Source: Tropicimonas isoalkanivorans
Lineage (GTDB): Bacteria > Pseudomonadota > Alphaproteobacteria > Rhodobacterales > Rhodobacteraceae
DNA: 64,000 nucleotides
Reading direction: 5' to 3'
Assembly (NCBI RefSeq): GCF_900112335.1
Contig: NZ_FOLG01000006.1
Span: forward strand, 1 to 64,000
Shown here: piece by piece, positions 46,157 through 55,203 of the stretch
Layout of the letters: each line of letters begins with the position of its first letter
How positions within the stretch are numbered: the stretch's first letter is position 1
Position numbers and translations under genes: made by a program
Notes under the pieces: generated by a model
Seen by the model: the letters and a program-made list of their open reading frames with translations, nothing else
Database searches by the model: none
What the model was told of the DNA's origin: nothing

Positions 46157-46624
46157 ATGCGCTGTCCGTTTTGTGGAAATGTCGATACCCAGGTGAAAGA
46201 TTCCCGCCCGGCCGAGGATCACGTCGCGATCCGAAGGCGCCGGTTTTGCCCGGCCTGCGGCGGCCGGTTTACCACCTATGAGCGGGTGCAGTTGCGCGAC
46301 CTGGTGGTCATCAAGTCGAACGGACGGCGCGAGGATTTCGACCGGGACAAGCTGGAACGCTCGATCCGCATCGCACTCCAGAAGCGCCCGGTGGAGCCAG
46401 AACGGATCGACCAGATGATTTCCGGAATCGTGCGGCGGCTGGAGAGCATGGGCGAGACGGACATTTCCTCCAAGGTGATCGGCGAGATCGTGATGGAGAG
46501 CCTGGCTCGCATCGACACGGTGGCCTACGTGCGCTTCGCGAGCGTCTACAAGAACTTCCAGGAAGCGGGCGATTTCGACAAGTTCGTCAGCGAGCTGCGA
46601 CCGAAAGAAACCCCCCAGGAGTAG
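46157..46624 (+). CDS. nrdR: Transcriptional repressor NrdR
   Basis: 155 aa regulator that represses ribonucleotide reductase genes when dATP/ATP ratios are high. The N-terminal zinc ribbon is CPFCGN and [14 protein letters not shown]; the ATP-cone follows ([20 protein letters not shown]) and ends with [18 protein letters not shown]. Short 7-base gap to ribD, the common order. Confidence 0.97.
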   Translation: MRCPFCGNVDTQVKDSRPAEDHVAIRRRRFCPACGGRFTTYERVQLRDLVVIKSNGRREDFDRDKLERSIRIALQKRPVEPERIDQMISGIVRRLESMGETDISSKVIGEIVMESLARIDTVAYVRFASVYKNFQEAGDFDKFVSELRPKETPQE

Positions 46625-46631
46625 GCCCGGA

Positions 46632-47765
46632 ATGGGGCCCGTACCCGACGCCGACCAACGGTGGATGGCCATGGCGCTTGGTCTGGGCGCCCGGGGGCTG
46701 GGCCGCGTCTGGCCGAACCCAGCGGTCGGGTGCGTGATCGTGCGCGATGGCCGAGTGGTCGGTCGTGGGTGGACGCAGCGCGGCGGCCGACCGCACGCTG
46801 AAACAGAAGCCCTTGCCCAGGCGGGCGACGACGCACGTGGGGCCACGGCCTATGTCACGCTCGAACCCTGCGCCCACCATGGTCAGACCCCACCCTGCGC
46901 CTCCGCTTTGGTCGCGGCTGGTGTGGCGCGCGTCGTAACTGCTCTGACCGATCCGGACCCGCGGGTGGCGGGCGGCGGTCACGAGATCCTGCGGGTGGCA
47001 GGGGTCGAGGTGACGACTGGCGTGCTTGAAGATAAGGCGCGCCAGGCCAACGATGGGTTCCTGCGCCGAGTGACGGAGGGGCGCCCGCACCTGACGCTCA
47101 AGCTGGCCACGTCGCTGGATGGTCGCATCGCCACCGCAACGGGTGAGAGTCAGTGGATCACAGGCCCTGCGGCCCGCCGCGCCGTGCACGCCATGCGCGC
47201 GCGGCACGATGCGGTGCTCGTTGGCGCGGGCACGGCACGGGCGGACGATCCCTCGCTCACGGTCCGTGGACTCGGGGTGTCTTGGCAGCCGGTGCGCATC
47301 GTCGCCTCCCGCCACCTCGACATTCCAACCGACGGCGCGCTGTTTCGCGAGATCGACGCCGCGCCGGTCTGGCTGTGCCACGGCCCGGATGCCGCGGCGG
47401 ATCGGCAGGAGCGGTGGAGGACGCGCGGTGCCCGGTTGATAAGTGTGCCGTCCAGCCGGAGCCGTCAGATCGACGTGGCGACCATGTTCCGGGAACTGGG
47501 CACCGCCGGCCTGACGCGCGTATTCTGCGAGGGGGGCGGCAGCCTTGCGGCGTCGCTTCTTGCGGCGGGGGTGGTGGACGAGCTCGTCACCTTCACCGCC
47601 GGTCTCGCGCTCGGTGCGGAGGGGCAGCCGGGGCTGGGCGCCATGGGGATCGACCGGCTGGCGGACGCGCCGCGTTTCAGGCTCGACAAGCTCACGACAG
47701 TTGGACCGGACGTGTTGGCCGTCTGGAGGCCGGTGTCGGCCGACAGATCGGGGGGTGCCGGCTGA
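46632..47765 (+). CDS. ribD: Bifunctional diaminohydroxyphosphoribosylaminopyrimidine deaminase/reductase
   Basis: 377 aa enzyme for the second and third steps of riboflavin synthesis. The deaminase half shows the zinc ligands in PHAETEALAQ and EPCAHHGQTPPCASAL. The reductase half (about 150-377) has KLATSLDGRIA, GAGTARADDPSLTVR and FCEGGGSLAASLL. Full length. Downstream of nrdR and convergent with the KpsC-like gene. Confidence 0.96.
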   Translation: MGPVPDADQRWMAMALGLGARGLGRVWPNPAVGCVIVRDGRVVGRGWTQRGGRPHAETEALAQAGDDARGATAYVTLEPCAHHGQTPPCASALVAAGVARVVTALTDPDPRVAGGGHEILRVAGVEVTTGVLEDKARQANDGFLRRVTEGRPHLTLKLATSLDGRIATATGESQWITGPAARRAVHAMRARHDAVLVGAGTARADDPSLTVRGLGVSWQPVRIVASRHLDIPTDGALFREIDAAPVWLCHGPDAAADRQERWRTRGARLISVPSSRSRQIDVATMFRELGTAGLTRVFCEGGGSLAASLLAAGVVDELVTFTAGLALGAEGQPGLGAMGIDRLADAPRFRLDKLTTVGPDVLAVWRPVSADRSGGAG

Positions 47766-47791
47766 AGGGCGATCTCAGACGGTCTCTGAGC

Positions 47792-49858
47792 CTAGCGCCA
47801 TACGGGCAGGCGGCTGGCGAGCAGGCCCTGCACTTTCGACAGCGTTCTGTTCACGGGCCCTCCGTGCGATGCTGGGATGTGCTCCAGATGGTCCAGGACC
47901 ACTTCGACAGGGCACGGCAAGCCGCTTACCGGGTCTCGGTAGCGCGGATAGGCGATGAGCGCGGCATGGACCAACGCGGCGAGAGGCGGCCGGGCCATGC
48001 GCCGCGCGGGTACGGGACCAAGGTCCCGCGTCAGGCCCCAGCCTGCGTAAAATGGTGCGCCGAGGCAGGTGACGGCCCGGCCGCGGATCAGCGCCTCGAA
48101 ACCCAGCAGGGAGGTCAGGGTCCAGACCTCCTCCACCACGTCGATCAGCGCAGCGGGATCGGCGCCCTCCATCACCATGTCCGCCAACGCATCCATCTGC
48201 TCCGGTTCGATTGCGCCCGGCCGTAAGCCCGCCTCGACGTCGGGGTGCGGTTTGTAAAGAATGACACAATCGGGGTTGGCCTCGCGCGCGGCGCGCAGCA
48301 GGCCGAGGTTGCTGTTGATGTCGCCACATCCCAGTCGCACCGAAGCGTCGTCCTCCACCTGACCGGCGACGAGCACGCGCGGGCCGTCGGTCAGGGGGGG
48401 AAGGGTCGATGTCCCAACATTGTATTTTGTCACGCCGGAGGAGATGAGCCGCGCCATCAGGCGCTCCGCGCGGCGTATCTCGCTTTCCGGCAAGCTTTCG
48501 GACGCCGCGATTAAATGCTCCAGTCGGCTCTCGGCGGACGGATCGTAGTGGATGCCGAGATCGTCGGTCACGAACGACAGCGGGGGAACGAGCGCCGCGC
48601 CGAGGCCGCGTGAGCGCAGGAACCCGTCTTCCACGCGGATCAGCGGGACGCTTGCTTTGGCAACTGAGGTCGCCACTTCCGGGGTGACCGCACTTGCCCA
48701 GGCAAGCAGGGGGCGGCCAGACACACGTGCACCCCGTGCCGCCCGGTGCGGCGACGCGACGAAGCGGAGGCGTTGTTCACGGCCGAACATCCCCTTCAGT
48801 GCACGTCTTTTCCGAAGCCGTATACCGGTGGCAACGTAGCCTGCTCGATCCTCCCGAAAGGCGCGGACGCGCGCTTCCTGCCCGTCGAGCGCCTCTTCGA
48901 AGCTACAGAGCCGGTCGCGGTACGGGTCGTACCAGATCGGGTAAAGGATCATGGCCGCCGCGAAAAGTTGCGCCCGGGTGAGGTGGCGGCCGCGCCGAGC
49001 CGGCGGCTCCCTGTCCTCGGTCAGGCCCCAGCCGGCGTAGTACGGCTGACCGTAGACGTGCGGCCGGTGCCCCGCGAAGATCGCCTCGAACCCCATCTGG
49101 GAGGAAACCGTGTAGACCGCAATTGCGCCCTCCAGCAGATGCCACGGGGAAAGGGGAGCGGTACAGGCTTCCACGCCTTCGGGTAGGGCGGCGGGGTCGT
49201 AATGCCCACTCCGACGCCCGGCAGCGGTCTCCGGGTGAGACTTGACGAGAATGCGCGCGCCGGGGTTGTCGAGCCGCGCGTCTGTCAGCATCTCCGCGAA
49301 GGTGACCTCCGACGCGCCGCCGTGGGCGATGGAGGCGTCGCCGCGCGGCTGGTCGATTACCAGAACATAGCCCGGGGCCGGTGGCTCCAGTTCGGGGTCG
49401 AGGGCGTTGTATTGGCTGAGGTGGGCCCGCCTGAGCCTATCTATTCCGGCGCGGGCGCGGTTAAGCAGAGGAGTATCGTCCAGCGGTGCGCCTGCCAGCA
49501 GCAGTTCGAGGTCGGACGGTTGACCGCTGTCGAAATGGACGCCGCTTTCGTCCAGCAACAGCCCCATGGGAGCCGCGCCTCTGCGTCCCGTGCGAACGGA
49601 GCGCAGGAAGGCGTCTTCCACCCGCATTAGCTTTGCTCCCATGCGGTCGGCCATGGCTTCGCCACGCCGGGCCGTGGGGCTTCGGCCCCAGACGCCAACC
49701 CAATCGTCGGGTCCCGGGCGCCCGGTGGTCACCTGCCAGCCCGACAGGCGGAGAATTCGGCGCAGGCTGGGGGCAAGAAAGCCGGCGTCATAAACGAACA
49801 ACCGCCGCGGAAGTTGCTCCGCGGCGGGATCGTCCGAGCCTGGCGTCACCCGGCTCAC
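47792..49858 (-). CDS. KpsC-like capsule Kdo transferase, tandem GT domains
   Basis: 688 aa glycosyltransferase that builds the beta-Kdo linker on the lipid anchor of group 2 capsules. Two homologous halves are seen. The first has RPHVYGQPYYAGWGLTEDREPP, the second AVTCLGAPFYAGWGLTRDLGPV; each half also has a conserved ILVKSHPE or ILYKPHPD segment. Starts with GTG immediately after the KpsD-like stop, so coupled. The typical KpsS partner is not in the window. Confidence 0.9.
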   Translation of the reverse strand: MSRVTPGSDDPAAEQLPRRLFVYDAGFLAPSLRRILRLSGWQVTTGRPGPDDWVGVWGRSPTARRGEAMADRMGAKLMRVEDAFLRSVRTGRRGAAPMGLLLDESGVHFDSGQPSDLELLLAGAPLDDTPLLNRARAGIDRLRRAHLSQYNALDPELEPPAPGYVLVIDQPRGDASIAHGGASEVTFAEMLTDARLDNPGARILVKSHPETAAGRRSGHYDPAALPEGVEACTAPLSPWHLLEGAIAVYTVSSQMGFEAIFAGHRPHVYGQPYYAGWGLTEDREPPARRGRHLTRAQLFAAAMILYPIWYDPYRDRLCSFEEALDGQEARVRAFREDRAGYVATGIRLRKRRALKGMFGREQRLRFVASPHRAARGARVSGRPLLAWASAVTPEVATSVAKASVPLIRVEDGFLRSRGLGAALVPPLSFVTDDLGIHYDPSAESRLEHLIAASESLPESEIRRAERLMARLISSGVTKYNVGTSTLPPLTDGPRVLVAGQVEDDASVRLGCGDINSNLGLLRAAREANPDCVILYKPHPDVEAGLRPGAIEPEQMDALADMVMEGADPAALIDVVEEVWTLTSLLGFEALIRGRAVTCLGAPFYAGWGLTRDLGPVPARRMARPPLAALVHAALIAYPRYRDPVSGLPCPVEVVLDHLEHIPASHGGPVNRTLSKVQGLLASRLPVWR

Positions 49859-50989
49859 CTAGCGGTTGGCGAGGGTGGAATAGTTCGCCACCGGGTTGAG
49901 CGTGCCGGTGATGGCCGATAGCGTCTTGCGCCATTGCACGAACGGCGCTTCGGTCACGTAGAGCGTGTCGCCGTCCCGAATGGAGAAGTCGCGCGCCTCG
50001 AAAAGGCCGTTGGGTTCGGTCAGGTCGAGCACGTAGACCATGCGCTGATCGCCAACGAGATCGGTCCGGCCGAGCACATTGCGGGCGATCTCCTCGGGCT
50101 CGTTACGGAAGACGAAGACGCCCGTCGGGTCAGCAAAGTTGCTGTTCAGCCCGCCCACCTGGGCGATGGCCTCGACGGCGCTGAGGGTCTGGGTCTGGAA
50201 GCGGACGCGGTCCTGCGTGCCGGTGGCGCCAAGCACGGAGAATGTGCGGCTGTCTTCCTCGATCAGAATGCGGTCGCCGTTGCGCAGGGCGATGTCGAGC
50301 CGCGGGTCGGTGAAAAGATCCTGGAACCAGACCCGGGACCGGTGACCGCCGCGCATGACGTTGATCTGCGCCACCTCGGGTTCGATGGTCAGCCCGCCCG
50401 CCCGCGCCAGCATGGCCGAGAGTTGCCGGGTCGGCCGTTCGATCGGGTAGACGCCCTGAGAGGCCACGCCGCCCATGACGGAAACGGACGCGCCGTCGCC
50501 GGAGAGGCGGGTGACGAGAACCTGCGGGTCCGGCGTCTGTGCGTCGAGCCTTTCCGTGATGATCTGGCGCAGCCGTTCCGGCGTGTTGCCTGCGGCCCGA
50601 ATGCGTCCGGCGTAGGGGACGAAAATGAAGCCCGCGTCGTCCACCTGCACCGCGTTGAGTTCCGTCGCCGCCTGGCCTGCGCTGGACAGCAGGCCGTTGG
50701 AGACGTTCTCCCAGACGGTCAGGCCGAGCGTGTCGCCCGGGCGGATGGTGTCCGAGCCGATCTGTCCGGCGTTGAGAAACGTGTTGGAAAAGCCCAGCAC
50801 GGGCGTGACGGAGGTCGCGCGGGTCACCCGGTCGTTGACCGAAACCACGAATGCGTCGCCTTCCCTCAGCACCGACCCGGCAAAGATTTCTTTCTTGTGA
50901 GGGCCGGACCGGGGCAAGCCACATCCGACGAGTGCGGCCACGAGCAAAAGGGCCAATGCCTTGGCCCACGGGAAAGGTCTGATACTCAC
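49859..50989 (-). CDS. Outer-membrane polysaccharide export protein (KpsD/Wza-like)
   Basis: 376 aa lipoprotein with lipobox LVGC (Cys23). The Poly_export domain (about 75-165) includes RPGDTLGLTVWENVSNGL and GFIFVPYAGRIRAAGNTPERLRQIITERL; SLBB-type segments follow (SVMGGVASQGVYPIERPTRQLSAMLARAGG and a second one about 250-330). It ferries capsule polymer across the outer membrane. Directly upstream of the KpsC-like gene. Confidence 0.92.
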   Translation of the reverse strand: MSIRPFPWAKALALLLVAALVGCGLPRSGPHKKEIFAGSVLREGDAFVVSVNDRVTRATSVTPVLGFSNTFLNAGQIGSDTIRPGDTLGLTVWENVSNGLLSSAGQAATELNAVQVDDAGFIFVPYAGRIRAAGNTPERLRQIITERLDAQTPDPQVLVTRLSGDGASVSVMGGVASQGVYPIERPTRQLSAMLARAGGLTIEPEVAQINVMRGGHRSRVWFQDLFTDPRLDIALRNGDRILIEEDSRTFSVLGATGTQDRVRFQTQTLSAVEAIAQVGGLNSNFADPTGVFVFRNEPEEIARNVLGRTDLVGDQRMVYVLDLTEPNGLFEARDFSIRDGDTLYVTEAPFVQWRKTLSAITGTLNPVANYSTLANR

Positions 50990-51161
50990 TGCACGGGCTC
51001 CTTGACGGAAATCTGCCTCATGTTTTTTGGCAAACCCTACAGGAGAGGGCCGAAAAGGGAAGTGCGCGGCGCAGCGCAGACCGGAGTGTTGCTGCGGGAA
51101 CGCGGTGCAAACGGCGCCAGTCTGGCACCTTATGGACGCCTATGGGCACGCTCTCCCGGCG

Positions 51162-51881
51162 TTACAGGACCAACAGACCGGCGTAGGTTGCCGCGCCCAG
51201 GGCAAACGCCCAGAAACGCGCCTCGCGCTCTTCCGGCAACTCCTCCTTGATGACGTTGAGAGTCACAGATCCCGCCAGGAGCGCGATGCAACAGGCGATC
51301 CACTTGGTGTCAATCTCGACCACAAGACCTAGAGCCCAACCGGCGAACGCGGCCACGGCGAGAATCCAGCGCCCTGGCGCCAGATAGAGCGTTCCGTGAT
51401 GCCGATAGAGCGCGCGGTCGTTGACGACGAAATGCACCGCCATGGCAATGGCATAGAGCGCCATGCCGCCAGCGCCTTCCAGCCGGGCCTGCTCTTCGAG
51501 CAGGTAGCCGATGAGCATGTTGTAAAAGGCGAAGGAGCCCAGATGGAGCCAGAACACGGCGGCAGGCGTCTTTCGGTCCGGACCACCCCCACGATGCTTG
51601 GCGAGCTGTTCGAGGCCGTAATACCCTACCAGCCCCACGACCGCGAAGAGGTAGAGAAACGCGTCGATCCCGGTTTGGCCGAAGTGCTCCTCCTGCAGGC
51701 GCGCAAGTTCAGGGAAGAGATGCACGAAGACGTAGGCGACCGAGATTCCCCCCGCGATGGAGAGCCAGATGCTTCGGGGCGTCTTGTCGAGAAACGCGAG
51801 CCAGGGGCTGCAGACGTGAACGGAGGCCATGATCACTGCCGCGGCGAGCGCCAGTAGCGTTGTGTTTTCCAATCCGATCAT
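51162..51881 (-). CDS. ZIP-like multispanning membrane protein
   Basis: 239 aa with seven to eight hydrophobic helices. It shows ZIP-like text: GGISVAYVFVHLFPEL near helix 2, and the C-terminal LAGSVTLNVIKEELPEEREARFWAFALGA. His and Glu in these segments could bind a divalent metal. However the full metal signature of ZIP transporters is not evident, so transport is uncertain. Monocistronic, between the capsule genes and ribE. Confidence 0.65.
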   Translation of the reverse strand: MIGLENTTLLALAAAVIMASVHVCSPWLAFLDKTPRSIWLSIAGGISVAYVFVHLFPELARLQEEHFGQTGIDAFLYLFAVVGLVGYYGLEQLAKHRGGGPDRKTPAAVFWLHLGSFAFYNMLIGYLLEEQARLEGAGGMALYAIAMAVHFVVNDRALYRHHGTLYLAPGRWILAVAAFAGWALGLVVEIDTKWIACCIALLAGSVTLNVIKEELPEEREARFWAFALGAATYAGLLVL

Positions 51882-52349
51882 CGTTCCCCCGCACGCTTTG
51901 GTCGCGGGTGGCGTTCAGTCCGGCCCGTGGGTGACAGGTTAGTGCCAGAAAGGGGGCGCGCAAGTCGCTGGGGCAAGTGCTGTCAGAGTGGCGGTGCCGG
52001 GTCTCCAGATAAAGGAGCGAGCGCGGGGTCGGGGGCGCCAAGAGCGAGTCGTGCGGCTCGCACTCGAAGATTATCCGATACATGACCTGAAGACAGCCCC
52101 GCCCGGATACCGCCGTGGATATCGGCGTCTCAGGCTCTACCGGCCGGCTTCAGGACTTAATCGTCACCTCCCTGCCTGCTTGGTCGGGGAGGAGGGCAAG
52201 CAGGCCGCCGCGGATGAAATGCGCCCGGGCTGCCAGCCCTGCAGCAATTCCGTGCAAGCTATCCAGAGCCGCGGATAGTCCGCGCGATTGATGCTTGCTG
52301 CCGAAGCGTCGGCGCTTTACCCCGAGTTCAACGACAGAAGGAGCCCGCC
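51882..52349. other. 468-base intergenic region upstream of ribE
   Basis: The region holds only short frames without ribosome sites. I searched by eye for the FMN riboswitch consensus and do not find it. Locally paired stretches occur (CCGCGGATAGTCCGCGCG and CCTGCTTGG / GGGCAAGCAGG), so an unassigned small RNA or structured leader is possible. Confidence 0.4.
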
Positions 52350-52937
52350 ATGTTCACCGGAATCGTGACCGACATCGGAGACGTCAGGGTGCTGGAGCGA
52401 CGCGGTGATCTGCGCGCCCGCATCGGCACCTCATATGACATGCAGACCGTGGCCGTTGGCGCCTCGATTGCCTGCAGCGGCGTCTGCCTGACGGTGGTCG
52501 ACCGCGGTACGGACTGGTTCGACGTGGATATCTCGGCCGAGACCGTCAGCAAGACCAATATCGGCGCCTGGGTCGAGGGGAGCCGCGTCAATCTGGAGCG
52601 CGCCCTTCGGGTTGGCGACGAGCTCGGCGGGCATATCGTATCCGGTCACGTCGACGGTGTTGCCGAGGTCGTGGCCATGGCCGAGGAAGGCGACAGCACC
52701 CGCATGACCTTCCGCGCGCCGTCCGATCTCGCACGTTTCGTTGCGCCCAAGGGGTCCGTGGCGCTGGATGGCGCCTCTCTCACGGTGAACGAGGTAGAGG
52801 GCGATACCTTTGGCATCAACGTCATTCCCCACACAAAGGAGGTGACCACGCTCGGCGCGGTGCAGGTGGGGGACAGGGTGAACCTGGAGATCGACACCCT
52901 CGCCCGGTACGTGGCGCGCCTTGCGGAGGTTGGCTGA
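52350..52937 (+). CDS. ribE: Riboflavin synthase alpha chain
   Basis: 195 aa trimeric enzyme that dismutates lumazine to riboflavin. The two barrel halves begin MFTGIVTDIG and HIVSGHVDGVAEV; conserved SIACSGVCLTVV and VALDGASLTVNEV also occur, and both end with NLE(R/I)... segments. GAAGGAGCCCGCC precedes the ATG. ribBA and ribH are not adjacent, unlike in many relatives, because the second Tad-like pair follows. Confidence 0.95.
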   Translation: MFTGIVTDIGDVRVLERRGDLRARIGTSYDMQTVAVGASIACSGVCLTVVDRGTDWFDVDISAETVSKTNIGAWVEGSRVNLERALRVGDELGGHIVSGHVDGVAEVVAMAEEGDSTRMTFRAPSDLARFVAPKGSVALDGASLTVNEVEGDTFGINVIPHTKEVTTLGAVQVGDRVNLEIDTLARYVARLAEVG

Positions 52938-53118
52938 TCGCGGGCCGATGGCCGCAGGGCCATTGGATATGTCTCCGCGACCGTTTGCTCGGTGGCAGGC
53001 ACGGGGGGTAAAAAGAGCGTGCTGCCCTCCGGCCGCCAATGTGTTCAGTCCAAAACGACTGGCCGAAAAAAACAGGTTGTCCATAACCTGAGAAAGGCGG
53101 AATCGCCTTAAAATCACC

Positions 53119-53134
53119 TTAGAGTCAGCTCTAA
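53119..53134. promoter_or_regulatory. Inverted repeat TTAGAGTCAGCTCTAA before the second Tad-like pair
   Basis: Two 6-bp arms around TCAG, about 73 bases before the TadE-like start. A second hairpin (AAGGCG-GAAT-CGCCTT, 53095-53110) lies just upstream of it and may terminate ribE. This looks like a regulated promoter. Confidence 0.4.
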
Positions 53135-53206
53135 TCGTCGGATTTTCATCAGATTCAAAGGGCAGGGTGGCGTAAATACGTTGCCGTACGAGAATCAGGT
53201 GTGCCG

Positions 53207-53605
53207 ATGATCAAGTTTAACAAGTCCCCTCGCTTCACGAAGTCAGAGGACGGGTCCGTGACCATCGAATTCGTTCTTTGGTTGCCGCTCTTCGCTTTGC
53301 TCCTCCTCCTGGCCGCGGATGCCACGCTGGCCTTCATGCGACAGAGCCAGATGTGGCAAGTGTCCCGCGAAACGGCGCGGGTTGTCTCGCGGTACGGTAT
53401 GGACGAGCAAACCGCGGAGGCGTTCGCTGCATCCGCCGCCGGCATGGGCGCCACGACACCAGACGTCGATGTGACGCTCCAGGATGCCTTCGTAACTGTC
53501 GATATGGCGATGCCGCTCCGGGCCATGGCACCGTTCGGTATCCTGCGGTTCGTTGGCGGCGACGAGATCTCGGTTCGCGTCACCCATGCGATGGAGCCGA
53601 TCTGA
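53207..53605 (+). CDS. TadE-like pseudopilin
   Basis: 132 aa with the TadE pattern SEDGSVTIEFVLWLPLFALLLLLAADATLAF: basic leader, Glu within TIEFV, one membrane helix. A short ectodomain of about 90 residues follows, with no cysteine. I take the ATG at 53207, six bases after a GTG that is also possible; AGGTG lies before it. It overlaps the next gene by TGATG. Separate from the vWA cluster on the minus strand. Confidence 0.83.
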   Translation: MIKFNKSPRFTKSEDGSVTIEFVLWLPLFALLLLLAADATLAFMRQSQMWQVSRETARVVSRYGMDEQTAEAFAASAAGMGATTPDVDVTLQDAFVTVDMAMPLRAMAPFGILRFVGGDEISVRVTHAMEPI

Positions 53606-55032
53606 TGGTCCGCGCGATAGCTTCTCGCCCGACGTTCCGAGAAGACGAGGCTGGCGCCGGGACGGTGTTCGGCCTTTTCATGTTCGTCACCTTTGCGGTT
53701 CTTCTCGGCCTCATGCTCGACGGCACGCAAGGCTGGTGGAACAAGACCCGGCTCGCGGCCGCAGCTGACATCGGCGCGCACGCCGGTGCCGTCGCGATGG
53801 CAAACGGGAAAACCGAAGACGAAATCGTGTCCTTCGCGGTCAGCGCCGTTGAAACGAACTTGCCCAGTTCGATTTTCGGTAATGTCATCGACGCCAGCAC
53901 CGACGTGATCCTCACCCATTACGACCCGGTCTCCCGCAAGTTCGAGGGTGTGGGCGACCCCAACGCCGTGATGGTGCGCGTTCAGCGTTCCGAGGGATAT
54001 AAAAATGCGATCCCGACATTCCTTCTGAAACTCGCCGGCTTCGGGTCCCTGGAAACTTCGGCAGTCAGCGCGAGCGTCTTCGACATCAACGGCGCCTGTA
54101 GCTCGATCGACGGCATCTATTCCTACGAAAAACTGACCCTGACGAGCCAGACGGACGTGGGCGCGGGGTTCTGCCTGCACTCGAAAGACGTCGTCTGGCT
54201 GCCACAGCAGAATACGTTCGAGGAAGGCAGCTTCGTGTCGATGCCGGACCTGGACAAGTGCAAGAACAAGTGCACCGACTCCGCGAACCCGGGCATCGTC
54301 GCGCTGGAACTCAACATGATCCTGCCGGACTACGGTGAGTGGATTCAGGACACCTACAACGCCTTTGCCGCCAGTACACCTTATGACGTTTCCGGGATCG
54401 CGTACGACTTCTTCAAGGATGTCACGCTCGGTGATCAGTCGGAACTGATCGCGAAGAAGATCCTGAAGAAGCCGGTTGCCAAGGGGACCGTGGTACCGTT
54501 GACCACGGATGACTTCCACGACCTGAGCGCTTTGCCGGCGGGTTTGGTTTACCTCGTGAACTGCAACGGGAACGGGAAGAGTTCGCGGCTGTACTTCAGC
54601 GACACTACCGGTCAGATGAGTCATGCTGCCTTGATCTCCGACTGCAATTTCGATTTCGAAGACGGCGCACGCGCGGTCGGCTCTGTCCTGATCACGATGC
54701 GCGAAAGCTCGTCGGCTACCGTGACGGCGAAATCGAAGGTGACGATCGCCGATCCCTTCCGGGCGTGCGATCCGAACGATCGAACGATCCTGATGTCGAT
54801 GTCCAAGGTCAAGGTGCCTGCGAACTTCGTCATGTCCAACGTGACGCTGGTGGTCGACGACGATGTCGATATTGCTTCGGCGACCTCCAAGTCGGACTCC
54901 TCGGTCGGGTTCTCGATCCACGCCTCGGGGACGGTTCATGTCTCGTCGCAGCACACCTTCCGGGTGTGTGGAAGTGGCGAAAGCGCCCTGACGCCGAAGG
55001 GCAAGATTGTCCGGCTCGTGAACCTGCCTTAG
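53605..55032 (+). CDS. TadG-like secreted or surface protein
   Basis: 475 aa. The N-terminal Flp-assembly TadG segment is FREDEAGAGTVFGLFMFVTFAVLLGLMLDGTQGWWNKTRLAAAADIGAHAG, with a single helix. The large exported part has cysteine pairs (CSSIDG, CLHSKD, CKNKC, NCNG, DCNFD, CDPND, RVCGSG) and beta-rich text near the C-terminus. There is no vWA motif. ATG shares a base with the TadE stop. Function: likely minor pilin/adhesin, unproven. Confidence 0.82.
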   Translation: MVRAIASRPTFREDEAGAGTVFGLFMFVTFAVLLGLMLDGTQGWWNKTRLAAAADIGAHAGAVAMANGKTEDEIVSFAVSAVETNLPSSIFGNVIDASTDVILTHYDPVSRKFEGVGDPNAVMVRVQRSEGYKNAIPTFLLKLAGFGSLETSAVSASVFDINGACSSIDGIYSYEKLTLTSQTDVGAGFCLHSKDVVWLPQQNTFEEGSFVSMPDLDKCKNKCTDSANPGIVALELNMILPDYGEWIQDTYNAFAASTPYDVSGIAYDFFKDVTLGDQSELIAKKILKKPVAKGTVVPLTTDDFHDLSALPAGLVYLVNCNGNGKSSRLYFSDTTGQMSHAALISDCNFDFEDGARAVGSVLITMRESSSATVTAKSKVTIADPFRACDPNDRTILMSMSKVKVPANFVMSNVTLVVDDDVDIASATSKSDSSVGFSIHASGTVHVSSQHTFRVCGSGESALTPKGKIVRLVNLP

Positions 55033-55082
55033 ACTCCGACCTTGATCGACATACTCAAGGGGATCGGATTGTGGTCCCAAAT

Positions 55083-55102
55083 GCCCCGCCGTACGGCGGG
55101 GC
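55083..55102 (+). terminator. Hairpin between the TadG-like gene and pepF
   Basis: GCCCCGCC-GTAC-GGCGGGGC, an 8-bp stem with a tetraloop, 50 bases past the TadG-like stop; a short T-run (GTTTTA) follows eight bases later. A weak terminator candidate. Confidence 0.55.
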
Positions 55103-55203
55103 GTGACGTTTTACGGACTTCGTTGGCGAATTCCGCCCCCATCGGGTTGAAGCGCGCAGGCGCAGTCGCTTATGTGAGGTCCACCAAAAGGAGAGGTGCA
55201 GCC

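Noticed and set aside
51882-52349. FMN riboswitch upstream of ribE
   Set aside because: The characteristic AGGGT...ACCGGCGGT core and the closing AGTCCGGATGGGAGA segment are not found.
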